A stretch of 5,492 nt of DNA from Pirellulales bacterium (GTDB taxonomy: Bacteria; Planctomycetota; Planctomycetia; Pirellulales; JAICIG01): positions 1 to 5,492 of the forward strand of contig JAICIG010000491.1 of the NCBI GenBank assembly GCA_025924495.1. The letters run 5' to 3'. The notes under the pieces are model-generated. The model was not told the DNA's origin. It worked only from the letters and a program-made list of their open reading frames with translations, and did not search any database. Positions within the stretch are counted from its first letter, which is position 1. Every line of letters starts with the position of its first letter. Shown here one piece after another: positions 1-5,492 of this stretch. A program made the position numbers and the translations under genes.

Positions 1-254
1 AGGGCGCCGACGGCCGCGACCATCATCCGTATGGCTTTTCCATCTGGATGGCAGGCGGCGGCATCAAACGCGGCGTTGTCCACGGCGCGACCGACGAGCT
101 CGGCTTTCACGCCGTCGAGCAGCGTCATTACGTCACCGACGTGCACGCCACCGTGCTTCACCAACTCGGACTCGACAGCCGGCGGCTCGAAATTCCCGGC
201 CGCAAGCGGCTCGATCTCGATCACGGCCAAGTGATCCGCGAGATCCTCGCATAA
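1..254 (+). CDS. DUF1501 family protein, C-terminal fragment
   Basis: Only the last 83 codons are in the window (first full codon at position 3, TAA at 252-254); the start lies upstream. The visible peptide runs from [21 protein letters not shown] through GATDELGF and [15 protein letters not shown] to [10 protein letters not shown]. This is the characteristic C-terminus of DUF1501 proteins, which have an alkaline phosphatase/sulfatase-like fold, usually carry a Tat-type leader and are greatly expanded in planctomycetes. They are often encoded directly after a DUF1553/DUF1549 (planctomycete cytochrome C-type) gene, so such a partner may lie just upstream; that is inference. The biochemical role of DUF1501 proteins is not established, although polysaccharide or sulfate-ester metabolism is often suggested. 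The ending matches the family's usual end, so the C-terminus is not truncated. The gene converges with the dimethylformamidase-like gene, with 100 bp between the two stop codons. Confidence 0.9.
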   Translation, partial: GADGRDHHPYGFSIWMAGGGIKRGVVHGATDELGFHAVEQRHYVTDVHATVLHQLGLDSRRLEIPGRKRLDLDHGQVIREILA

Positions 255-274
255 TTTAGTACGTTATGTTTCAG

Positions 275-344
275 CGTAGGTTATGCTCAGCATAACATAT
301 GCTTGCTTGCGGCTTCGCCGCGATATGCTAAAGCATAACCTACG
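275..344. repeat. Nested palindromic element (REP/MITE-like) in a convergent gap
   Basis: Perfect 13-bp terminal inverted repeats: CGTAGGTTATGCT at 275-287 and AGCATAACCTACG at 332-344. Each end is itself a small palindrome: GTTATGCT-C-AGCATAAC at 280-296 and TATGCT-AA-AGCATA at 324-337. The centre holds GCGGC-TTC-GCCGC at 309-321. The whole 70 bp can therefore fold either as one long interrupted stem or as three hairpins in a row, on either strand. It sits 20 bp after one stop codon and 10 bp before the other, as expected for a REP-type extragenic palindrome or a small non-autonomous mobile element. It could attenuate transcription from both sides, but no U-tract follows on either strand, so it is not a classical intrinsic terminator. 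No target-site duplication is evident. The structure is seen directly; the class is inferred. Confidence 0.7.
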
Positions 345-354
345 AGCGGTTGCG

Positions 355-1947
355 TTACCTCTTCGTGTTTGCCAGCGCTCGTTCAAGCAAGTTGGTTGTG
401 ATCTTCTGCACGCGCTCGTCGGGTCCGTGCGGGCGCGACCAGTGCGACCAGGGAAGCGTGTGGCCGGGCGGCGAAGAGAGTCCTTGGCACCAGAAGATCG
501 TCGAGGCGTTGAAGACGAAGTTCCCTTTCGGTCCGGGATAGATGGTGGCAGTCCACTGCTGCGGGTTTTCACCTCCCTGCCATGCCGTCCCAGCGGCGAC
601 GACTTCCAAGCCAGGAATATCGGCGGGTTGTCCGTGGTATTCCCAACCGACGAGTCCCGGAATGCAATCTCCCTTTTTCACGCCCGTTCCGGCGAACATC
701 CAATGCTCCGGCTTGGTGATGACCCAATCGCCGCCGCCATTGACGGGATCGATATTGCGCGCGCCCATCAATAAGCCTTCGTCGGGTCCGTGTTCAGGGA
801 ACGGTCCGTTCTTCTTCAACCGCAGCAACGCATAATTATTCTCGGCGCCGTACGGACCGCCGCGAAACATGATGCGGTTGGGCCGGCCGTCGCTGCTGGC
901 GCGGAATGGCGTGACCCAACAGATCGAATTACCCGAGAGAAACAGCAAGTTCACGCCGGCATCCCGCATTTTTTCTACGCTGCGGAACTGGCGAATGTCC
1001 CAATACTCATCGTGGCCGACGCTGATGAATGCTTTGCACTTCAGACCTCGCTCGGGCGATAACATGTCGCTGTTGGAACAGTACCCCACATTGTAACCAT
1101 GCTGTTCGAGCCAAAAAGCCAGCGGAAACTCGAGCGGCAGAAATTCGCCCGAGCCAAAGGCCAGCGGGTCGTTCACCACGCCGGTGTATTGCGCTTCGCG
1201 AGCATAAGGCCGATCAAAGCTGACGTCGGCCCAGGGGCCTTCGGTCCCTTTCGGATGCGTGTAAACCGAGTAATTGCTTGGCCAGCGATTGTAGGCTTGC
1301 CAGGTGTTGTCCGAACATTGAAACAAAATGTCCGCCGGCCGGTCGTCGCGCACGATGAACACGATATAGCTCTGCCAGTAGGGGCGAGTGTTGCCTTCGG
1401 GCAAGGTCGTCAGGCGGCCCAAATACACGCCGCTCAGCCAGTCTTGAGGAATCGTCAGGCTCGTCGAAAGCGCCCAGTGGCATTCATGCAGGTTCTTTTC
1501 GCCGGGTTCCGGCGTCGGCTGCGGTTGGCCCTCGAAAGGTCCGAGTTTCTTCACCAGCCGCGCGCCGCGGCCGGCGTAATAGCCCATGCGGAAGATCTCG
1601 ATTTCGAACGGCTGCGCGGGGCTGGTAGAAACCATGATATCGATCGATTCGCCCGCCTTGACGCTTTGCTTGGAACAGTAGCCTTCGATCCATGTCGAGC
1701 GGTAACCGCTGCCATCGGCCCGCACGCGAGTCAATTGCCAATCGGTGCTGCCCGCCTTGCTGTTTTCTTTGACAACGGGGTTTTGTCTGGGTTCAGCGGC
1801 CGTGTCCGCGCCGCTAGTTGCCAGGCAGCCGAGGCCGACGCTAAGCGTCAGGAGCCCGCGCAGGGCTGCGCTAAGATGTGCGAAGCGCCGCGGCCTGTTA
1901 AAGGCAAATCCAGGAACGGCCCCCTCAACCTCATACTTGTAATGCAT
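355..1947 (-). CDS. Exported N,N-dimethylformamidase beta-subunit-like protein
   Basis: A 530-residue protein if started at ATG 1947. The frame stays open to a GTG at 2028, but that adds 27 residues ahead of an export signal, so ATG 1947 is preferred despite lacking a clear Shine-Dalgarno sequence. After an unusual ~17-residue lead comes a basic stretch (RPRRF, 18-22) and a hydrophobic run (about 33-42), a likely signal peptide. An N-terminal beta-sandwich region follows (about 70-200: IEGYCSKQSVKAGESIDIMV, FRMGYYAGRGARLV). The C-terminal catalytic-type region has NTWQAYN (214-220), RPY (246-248), VGHDEYW (310-316), FLSGN (336-340) and GLVGWEYH (431-438). In dimethylformamidase an iron is bound by two Tyr and one Glu; Y219, Y248 and E314 are my candidates for these, an unaligned guess. 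The characterised large subunit is about 760 residues and pairs with a small alpha subunit; this protein is shorter and no alpha gene is visible. The substrate is unknown; an amidase role is inference. Confidence 0.85.
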   Translation of the reverse strand: MHYKYEVEGAVPGFAFNRPRRFAHLSAALRGLLTLSVGLGCLATSGADTAAEPRQNPVVKENSKAGSTDWQLTRVRADGSGYRSTWIEGYCSKQSVKAGESIDIMVSTSPAQPFEIEIFRMGYYAGRGARLVKKLGPFEGQPQPTPEPGEKNLHECHWALSTSLTIPQDWLSGVYLGRLTTLPEGNTRPYWQSYIVFIVRDDRPADILFQCSDNTWQAYNRWPSNYSVYTHPKGTEGPWADVSFDRPYAREAQYTGVVNDPLAFGSGEFLPLEFPLAFWLEQHGYNVGYCSNSDMLSPERGLKCKAFISVGHDEYWDIRQFRSVEKMRDAGVNLLFLSGNSICWVTPFRASSDGRPNRIMFRGGPYGAENNYALLRLKKNGPFPEHGPDEGLLMGARNIDPVNGGGDWVITKPEHWMFAGTGVKKGDCIPGLVGWEYHGQPADIPGLEVVAAGTAWQGGENPQQWTATIYPGPKGNFVFNASTIFWCQGLSSPPGHTLPWSHWSRPHGPDERVQKITTNLLERALANTKR

Positions 1948-1953
1948 TGCAAC

Positions 1954-1969
1954 GGTCCACAGGTGGTCC
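1954..1969 (-). promoter_or_regulatory. Small hairpin in the leader, just upstream of ATG 1947
   Basis: On the minus strand GGACCAC-CT-GTGGACC forms a stem with one mismatched pair out of seven, ending 6 nt before ATG 1947 where a ribosome binding site would normally lie. No purine-rich Shine-Dalgarno sequence is visible there. If transcribed, the hairpin could affect initiation, but it is short and may be chance. Confidence 0.25.
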
Positions 1970-2043
1970 AACTTCAGCCGACGCCAAGTTTTTGCATACC
2001 GCTGGCCGACAGTCAATCTTCTTGGCACGAGCGCGCCGCCGGC

Positions 2044-2069
2044 AGATCACTGCCATCTGACAGAGATCT
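2044..2069. promoter_or_regulatory. 26-bp imperfect palindrome, possible operator
   Basis: AGATCACTGCCA (2044-2055) and TGACAGAGATCT (2058-2069) are inverted with 10 of 12 positions pairing across a 2-bp centre. It lies about 97 bp upstream of ATG 1947 in non-coding DNA between two minus-strand genes. Size and symmetry suit a binding site for a dimeric regulator. No regulator gene is in the window, so the role is inferred. Confidence 0.35.
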
Positions 2070-2174
2070 ATATGCAACCGTAGGGGTCGCTGCAGACTGC
2101 GCAACACGGCCATCATGCGAATCCATCGCCACCCATGAGATCACAGGCGGCTCGACGCCGGCCGCTGCGCACGG

Positions 2175-3464
2175 TCAATCAGCGCGGGAGACGGCGGCGC
2201 TGGCGCCCTTAATATCTTGAATGCAATAAAGGTGCGTGCGGGTGCGAATGAGCAGCGACGATTCGAGGATGGCAGGCGTCGCCATAATCCCGCCATCGAG
2301 CCTGTTCTTGGCCAGGCGATTGAATTCGCGGCCGGGCTTGATGACGGTCGTATCGCCTTCTTCGCTGCAAAAATAGATCTTGCCGTCGGCGTACAGAGGA
2401 GACGCCCAGTACGTGCCGCCGAAACGTTGCCGCCACAGTTCCTCGCCGGTCTGAGCGTCGAGACAGGTGGCAATGCCCGCATCGCTGACCAGATACAGCT
2501 CCTGTCCTACCAGCAGCGGCGACGGATTCGCCGGCACATGCTGCGTTACTTTCCAGACAACATTCGTCTTCGTGACGTCCCCCTTGCCGCCGGGACGAAT
2601 GGCCCAGAGTTGAGGTTTCATGTAGCCGGTACAGATATAGAGGAGACCATTACCGAATACAGGCCGCGGAACGTTCGAAAAGCCAGGCGAATAATTGACG
2701 TTCCAGAGTTCTTTGCCCGTGGCTGGATTGTAGGCAAACACGCGTTGAGCCGCGGGACTGATCAACTCCGTTCGGCCATTGACTTCAATTACCAGCGGCG
2801 TGCAGAACGCCTTGCGAAAATCGGTCTTCTCCGGCAGCTCGCCCGAACGCTCGGTCTTCCAGACGGTTTTGCCTGTCAACTTATCGAGCGCCGTGATGTA
2901 CTGCACGTCGCGGCCATCGCAGTGCACAATCAACAAATCTTTCCAGACGATCGGCGAGCTGCCGGGCCCCTCCTGGTGATCGACCTCGAGTTGTTGATTG
3001 GTCCACAGCGTCTTGCCGTCGAGGGTCGAGATGCAGGCCGTGCCCGACGTGCCAAAGTGGACGTACAACCGATCTCCGTCGAGCACTGAGGAAGGAGAGG
3101 CATGACTGTTCTTGCCGTTGATCTGCGGCGGGGCGTCGGTCCGCATCACCTCGCGCTGGCTCACGAGCTTCCCTGTCGTCACGTCGACCGCCGCCACGCA
3201 GAGCGACTTGCCCTCTTCGAGCGAATAGGTCAGCCACGCCACGCCGCGTCCGACGACGGGAGACGAATGGCCAAGCCCGGGAACCGCCGTTTTCCAGGCG
3301 ATGTTTTGCGACTCGCTCCATTCGGCCGGAAGGCCATGGGCGCTGCCGTGACCCTGTCCATCAGGACCGCGAAACTGCGGCCAAACGTCTGCGGCCGAGA
3401 CGCTTGCCGCCGCTGACACCAGGACGAGAATGGTCAGCAAGTGCTTTACAACGCAAACGCTCAT
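2175..3464 (-). CDS. Exported PQQ-like beta-propeller protein (BamB-like)
   Basis: A 429-residue protein starting at ATG 3464 with a good Shine-Dalgarno GGAGAA six bases upstream. Residues 1-24 form a signal peptide (VKHLLTILVLVSAAASVSA, likely cleavage before A25). The mature protein opens with DVWPQFRGPDGQGHG, a hallmark of the planctomycete PQQ-binding-like beta-propeller family. Blade signatures of the D-x-x-TG-K-x-x-W type recur: VDVTTGKLV (93), LDGKTLW (148), LDKLTGKTVW (193), YNPATGKELW (245), VVWKV (302) and LDAQTGEELW (335), so a seven- or eight-bladed propeller is likely. There is no haem c motif (CxxCH), and nothing shows that PQQ is bound, so an extracytoplasmic scaffold or binding role is more likely than a dehydrogenase. 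Length is normal for the family and the gene looks intact. It is divergent from the PHP hydrolase gene and 227 bp upstream of the dimethylformamidase-like gene on the same strand. The substrate or partner is unknown. Confidence 0.88.
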   Translation of the reverse strand: MSVCVVKHLLTILVLVSAAASVSAADVWPQFRGPDGQGHGSAHGLPAEWSESQNIAWKTAVPGLGHSSPVVGRGVAWLTYSLEEGKSLCVAAVDVTTGKLVSQREVMRTDAPPQINGKNSHASPSSVLDGDRLYVHFGTSGTACISTLDGKTLWTNQQLEVDHQEGPGSSPIVWKDLLIVHCDGRDVQYITALDKLTGKTVWKTERSGELPEKTDFRKAFCTPLVIEVNGRTELISPAAQRVFAYNPATGKELWNVNYSPGFSNVPRPVFGNGLLYICTGYMKPQLWAIRPGGKGDVTKTNVVWKVTQHVPANPSPLLVGQELYLVSDAGIATCLDAQTGEELWRQRFGGTYWASPLYADGKIYFCSEEGDTTVIKPGREFNRLAKNRLDGGIMATPAILESSLLIRTRTHLYCIQDIKGASAAVSRAD

Positions 3465-3468
3465 CGAC

Positions 3469-3474
3469 TTCTCC
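3469..3474 (-). promoter_or_regulatory. Shine-Dalgarno of the beta-propeller gene
   Basis: GGAGAA on the minus strand lies 4-6 bases from the ATG at 3464, allowing for how the site is aligned. It fixes the start of the propeller gene and is the clearest ribosome binding site in the window. Confidence 0.7.
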
Positions 3475-3533
3475 GCATGAATAACATTGTCGCGGCGGCC
3501 CCGGCCTTCCGGACCCTATTCATCTATAAGTCC

Positions 3534-3573
3534 GGCCCAGTATAGTCGAAATCGCTTGTAAGCGAACCGGGCC
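3534..3573. promoter_or_regulatory. Stem-loop / inverted repeat between divergent genes
   Basis: A perfect inner repeat TCGCTT-GT-AAGCGA (3552-3565) is enclosed by GGCCC (3534-3538) and GGGCC (3569-3573). The inner palindrome overlaps the candidate -35 box of the propeller gene promoter, a location where a repressor or activator could act. It may instead be chance symmetry; no repeat of this motif was noticed elsewhere in the window. Confidence 0.35.
3539..3566 (-). promoter_or_regulatory. Candidate promoter for the beta-propeller gene
   Basis: On the minus strand a strong -10-like TATACT (3539-3544) lies 16 bp after a weak -35-like TTCGCT (3561-3566). Transcription would begin near 3533, giving a leader of roughly 70 nt before ATG 3464. 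Only the -10 box is a good match to the sigma70 consensus, so the call is tentative. Confidence 0.3.
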
Positions 3574-3691
3574 AGAGGCGGATCGATTGGAGGATGAAAT
3601 CGCAAATGACGACTGGCGGCGCCGTTCTTTCGCCTTTGTCGGCGATTAGCCGGCGCAGGCATCCTGGTGGCGATCGATGACTCCAACTGCA

Positions 3692-3726
3692 TTGGCAGGG
3701 CAACGAGTGGAGCCTCGGCGTATACT
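3692..3726 (+). promoter_or_regulatory. Possible promoter for the PHP hydrolase gene
   Basis: A -10-like TATACT (3721-3726) lies 48 bp upstream of the ATG, and a TTGGCA (3692-3697) resembles a -35 box. The spacing of 23 bp is too long for a normal sigma70 promoter, so either the -10 is used with an activator or a weaker -35, or this is chance. Confidence 0.22.
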
Positions 3727-3774
3727 CGATAGCTCCGCGGCAACGGTTTGTACATCGCAGGAAATGGACCCTGA

Positions 3775-5492
3775 ATGAGTTTTAGAAACCCCATTCTTTT
3801 TCATGTCCTCGCCTGGTTGCTGGCGGCGCCTGCCAGCTCGGCGCTCGGCGCAGAACGTGTCCTCGAGGAGCGCTGGCAATGTTTCCGTTCTGGGGCGACG
3901 CGCGAATGGTCCGACTTTCCGGAGCAGGCAGCAGGTCGCAAGTTGCTGATTACGTTTGCATCCGAACCGAATTCATCGCCCTGGACCTTGCGATTGCGGC
4001 AGCAGGACGTGCGCCAACGGTGGCGGTTGGTTCTCAACGGAAATGAGCTTGGCGTCCTGCCGACGGATGAAAACCCGCTGACCTCGTTCTGGCAATTGCC
4101 CGCAGAATCGCTGAGAACGGGCGAGAACGCTCTGGAGATCGCCGCTGCGGAAATGCCCTCGGATGACGTCTACCTGGGCGATGTGCGCCTCATCGAGCAG
4201 CCGCGATCGGAAACATTGAATGCGGCGACTTTGAAGGTGACGATCGTCGATGCCCATACCGGGCAACCAACGCCGGCGCGCGTGACCGTGGTCGATGAGC
4301 ACGAATCGTTAATGACTGTTGGCGCGGAATCGGGAGCAACGCTGGCCGTGCGACCCGGCGCCATCTACACGGCGAACGGGCAAGCGAAATTCGGCCTTCC
4401 GGCGGGCAAGTATCAAGTGTTCGCCGGCCGCGGGTTTGAATATGGAATCGATTCGCAATTGGTCGAGCTCTCGGCGGGCGACCGTAAAGAACTCCAGTTG
4501 TCGATCCGGCGCGAAGCGCCAATGCCGGGCTACGCGTCCTGCGACACGCACGTGCATACCTGGACATTTTCGCGGCACGGCGACGCAACGCTCGACGAAC
4601 GCCTGATTACGCTCGCAGGCGAAGGCGTGGAATTACCGATTGCGACCGATCACAATTTACAAATCGACTACGATTCCGCCGCTCGAACTGCCGGCTTGCG
4701 CGGCTACTTCACGCCGGTGGTCGGCAATGAGGTGACCACGAAGCTTGGCCATTTTAATGTCTTTCCGCTTGATTCGGCCTCGCCCGCCATCTTGCACGAG
4801 GGACGAGATTGGAAGGAAATCTTCGCCGCCATAGGCCGCGGCCAACGGCGAGTCGTGGTGCTTAATCACCCTCGCGATATCCATTCGGGCTTTCGACCGT
4901 TCGATCCCCGACGGCACATCTCGATCGCGGGCGAGAACCTTGAAGGGTGGAAGCTGGAAGCCAATGCCATGGAACTGGTCAATTCCGGCGCGCTGCAGAC
5001 CGATGGTCGGAAACTCATCGCCGACTGGTTCGGCCTGCTCAATGCCGGGCTGAAGGTTGCTCCGGTGGGCTCCAGTGATTCGCACGACGTCTCGCGATCG
5101 ATCGTCGGCCAGGCCCGGACCTACGTTCGCTGCCGCGACAATGAAGCGGGCAAGATCGATGCAGGCGAAGCCATCGACAGTTTTCTGGCCGGGCGAGTGC
5201 TGGTCAGCTTTGGTCTGGCGGCCGATGTACTTGTCGAAGGACAATTCGCACCGGGCGACCTTGTGCCCGCCCGCGATCGAGATCAGTTGCACATCACGAG
5301 CCGCGTCTTAGGGCCGCATTGGAGTGCAGCCGACGAAGTCGTGTTGTATGTCAATGGGGCGGAAGTTGATCGCCAAACAATTCCCGCGGATTGCCGGCTG
5401 AAACCAGGCTTGAAGTACGAGGTTGCGTGGGCTCTGCCTCGACCTCGGCATGACGCGCACTTAGCTGTCGTTGTTTACGGTCCTGGGATTGA
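3775..5492 (+). CDS. Exported CehA/McbA-type PHP metallohydrolase, 3' end off the window
   Basis: The frame from ATG 3775 stays open to the window edge (572 full codons). An in-frame TGA directly precedes the ATG, so no earlier start is possible. An AGGA lies 12 bases upstream, slightly far. Residues 1-26 are a signal peptide (ILFHVLAWLLAAPASSALGA). About 30-140 looks like a jelly-roll, galactose-binding-like domain (LVLNGNELG, LRTGENALEIAA); about 150-245 resembles a carboxypeptidase regulatory-like sandwich (LKVTIVDAHTGQPTPARVTVVD, GLPAGKYQVFAGRG). The PHP domain spans about 250-475: CDTHVHT (H259, H261), ATDHN (D292, H293), GNE (E319), GHFN (H326), NHPR (H365) and GSSDSH (D435, H437), a full-looking set of metal ligands. 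A further beta-rich segment follows (VVLYVNGAEV). CehA and McbA hydrolyse carbaryl, but family members vary and most substrates are unknown. Here the export signal and accessory domains suggest an extracytoplasmic phosphoester, ester or sugar-linked substrate, which is inference. Confidence 0.9.
   Translation, partial: MSFRNPILFHVLAWLLAAPASSALGAERVLEERWQCFRSGATREWSDFPEQAAGRKLLITFASEPNSSPWTLRLRQQDVRQRWRLVLNGNELGVLPTDENPLTSFWQLPAESLRTGENALEIAAAEMPSDDVYLGDVRLIEQPRSETLNAATLKVTIVDAHTGQPTPARVTVVDEHESLMTVGAESGATLAVRPGAIYTANGQAKFGLPAGKYQVFAGRGFEYGIDSQLVELSAGDRKELQLSIRREAPMPGYASCDTHVHTWTFSRHGDATLDERLITLAGEGVELPIATDHNLQIDYDSAARTAGLRGYFTPVVGNEVTTKLGHFNVFPLDSASPAILHEGRDWKEIFAAIGRGQRRVVVLNHPRDIHSGFRPFDPRRHISIAGENLEGWKLEANAMELVNSGALQTDGRKLIADWFGLLNAGLKVAPVGSSDSHDVSRSIVGQARTYVRCRDNEAGKIDAGEAIDSFLAGRVLVSFGLAADVLVEGQFAPGDLVPARDRDQLHITSRVLGPHWSAADEVVLYVNGAEVDRQTIPADCRLKPGLKYEVAWALPRPRHDAHLAVVVYGPGI

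Larger units (their letters stand above)
1948..2174. other. Intergenic region between two minus-strand genes
   Basis: This 227-bp stretch separates the beta-propeller stop from the preferred start of the dimethylformamidase-like gene. I find no convincing coding frame: the open minus-strand frames here give Arg/Cys-rich translations without recognisable motifs, and 1948-2028 is only the optional N-terminal extension of the downstream gene. It holds an imperfect palindrome (2044-2069) and a short hairpin next to the start codon (1954-1969). A gap this long suggests the downstream gene has its own promoter, but I see no well-spaced sigma70-type pair. A TTGACT on the minus strand (2011-2016) has no good -10 partner at 16-18 bp. 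Confidence 0.6.
3465..3774. other. Divergent intergenic region
   Basis: This 310-bp stretch separates the starts of the minus-strand propeller gene and the plus-strand PHP hydrolase gene. I find no supportable coding sequence; the minus-strand frame open across 3516-3794 overlaps the hydrolase start and has no recognisable features. It contains candidate -10 boxes for both directions, a stem-loop at 3534-3573 and the propeller gene's Shine-Dalgarno. The region most likely carries both promoters. Confidence 0.7.

Noticed and set aside
1734..1746. Lipoprotein signal (lipobox) near LGCLATSG
   Set aside because: The residues before the Cys are G-L-G, which do not match the usual L-[AS]-[GA]-C lipobox, and the location is better read as part of an ordinary signal peptide (the Cys codon itself lies further upstream in the gene, near 1827).
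1837..1849. Inverted repeat GACGC-TAA-GCGTC inside the signal-peptide codons of the dimethylformamidase-like gene
   Set aside because: It is short and translates to a normal hydrophobic signal sequence (LTLSVGLG), so it is probably chance and not an inserted palindrome.
1878..1896. Twin-arginine (Tat) signal in the dimethylformamidase-like protein
   Set aside because: RPRRF resembles but does not fit the S/T-R-R-x-F-L-K pattern; a Sec-type signal is as likely.
2147..2165. GCGGC...GCCGC hairpin downstream of the propeller stop codon as an intrinsic terminator
   Set aside because: The stem is only 5 bp with a 9-nt loop and no U-tract follows on the minus strand.
1099..2220. Long plus-strand open frame (373 codons) antisense to the dimethylformamidase-like gene
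   Set aside because: Its translation is Arg/Ala-rich without motifs, and it runs opposite a minus-strand gene with clear family motifs; open antisense frames are common in GC-rich DNA.
2217..3089. Plus-strand open frame (290 codons) antisense to the propeller gene
   Set aside because: It is the mirror of a gene with a signal peptide, Shine-Dalgarno and repeated blade motifs, and shows no recognisable domain.
4657..5292. Minus-strand open frame (211 codons) opposite the PHP hydrolase
   Set aside because: The plus strand encodes the conserved PHP metal-site motifs here; the antisense translation has none.
1..5492. CRISPR array, tRNA, rRNA or transposase gene
   Set aside because: No regularly spaced direct repeats, tRNA-like cloverleaf, rRNA sequence or transposase motif was seen on either strand.

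Overview
The window looks like a piece of a planctomycete chromosome, most likely close to Pirellulales. This rests on the protein families, not on any marker gene. The tail of a DUF1501 protein, a secreted PQQ-like beta-propeller opening with WPQFRGPDGQG, a dimethylformamidase-beta-like protein and a CehA/McbA-type PHP hydrolase are a typical planctomycete mix. The DNA is moderately GC-rich, and three of the four genes show N-terminal export signals (the start of the fourth lies outside the window).

Layout: (1) 1-254, plus strand, the last 83 codons of a DUF1501 protein. (2) 255-354, a 100-bp convergent gap almost filled by a compact palindromic element (275-344) built from nested inverted repeats. 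(3) 355-1947, minus strand, a predicted exported protein of about 530 residues related to the large (beta) subunit of N,N-dimethylformamidase. (4) 1948-2174, a 227-bp gap with a 26-bp imperfect palindrome and a small hairpin just upstream of the start codon. (5) 2175-3464, minus strand, a 429-residue exported PQQ-like (BamB-like) beta-propeller with a clear Shine-Dalgarno sequence. (6) 3465-3774, a 310-bp divergent intergenic region with candidate promoters on both strands and a perfect inverted repeat overlapping one of them. (7) 3775-5492, plus strand, an exported CehA/McbA-type metallohydrolase with a complete-looking PHP metal site; it is still open at the window edge (572 codons visible).

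How the genes work together is not clear. All four proteins probably act outside the cytoplasm or in the planctomycete periplasm. Two of them, the dimethylformamidase-like protein and the PHP protein, belong to metal-dependent hydrolase groups whose characterised members cut C-N or ester/carbamate bonds in small molecules. No gene is packed tightly enough against another to prove an operon; the two minus-strand genes are 227 bp apart. I see no tRNA, rRNA, CRISPR array, transposase or phage gene. The least explained items are the palindromic element at 275-344 and the stand-alone secreted dimethylformamidase-beta-like protein.
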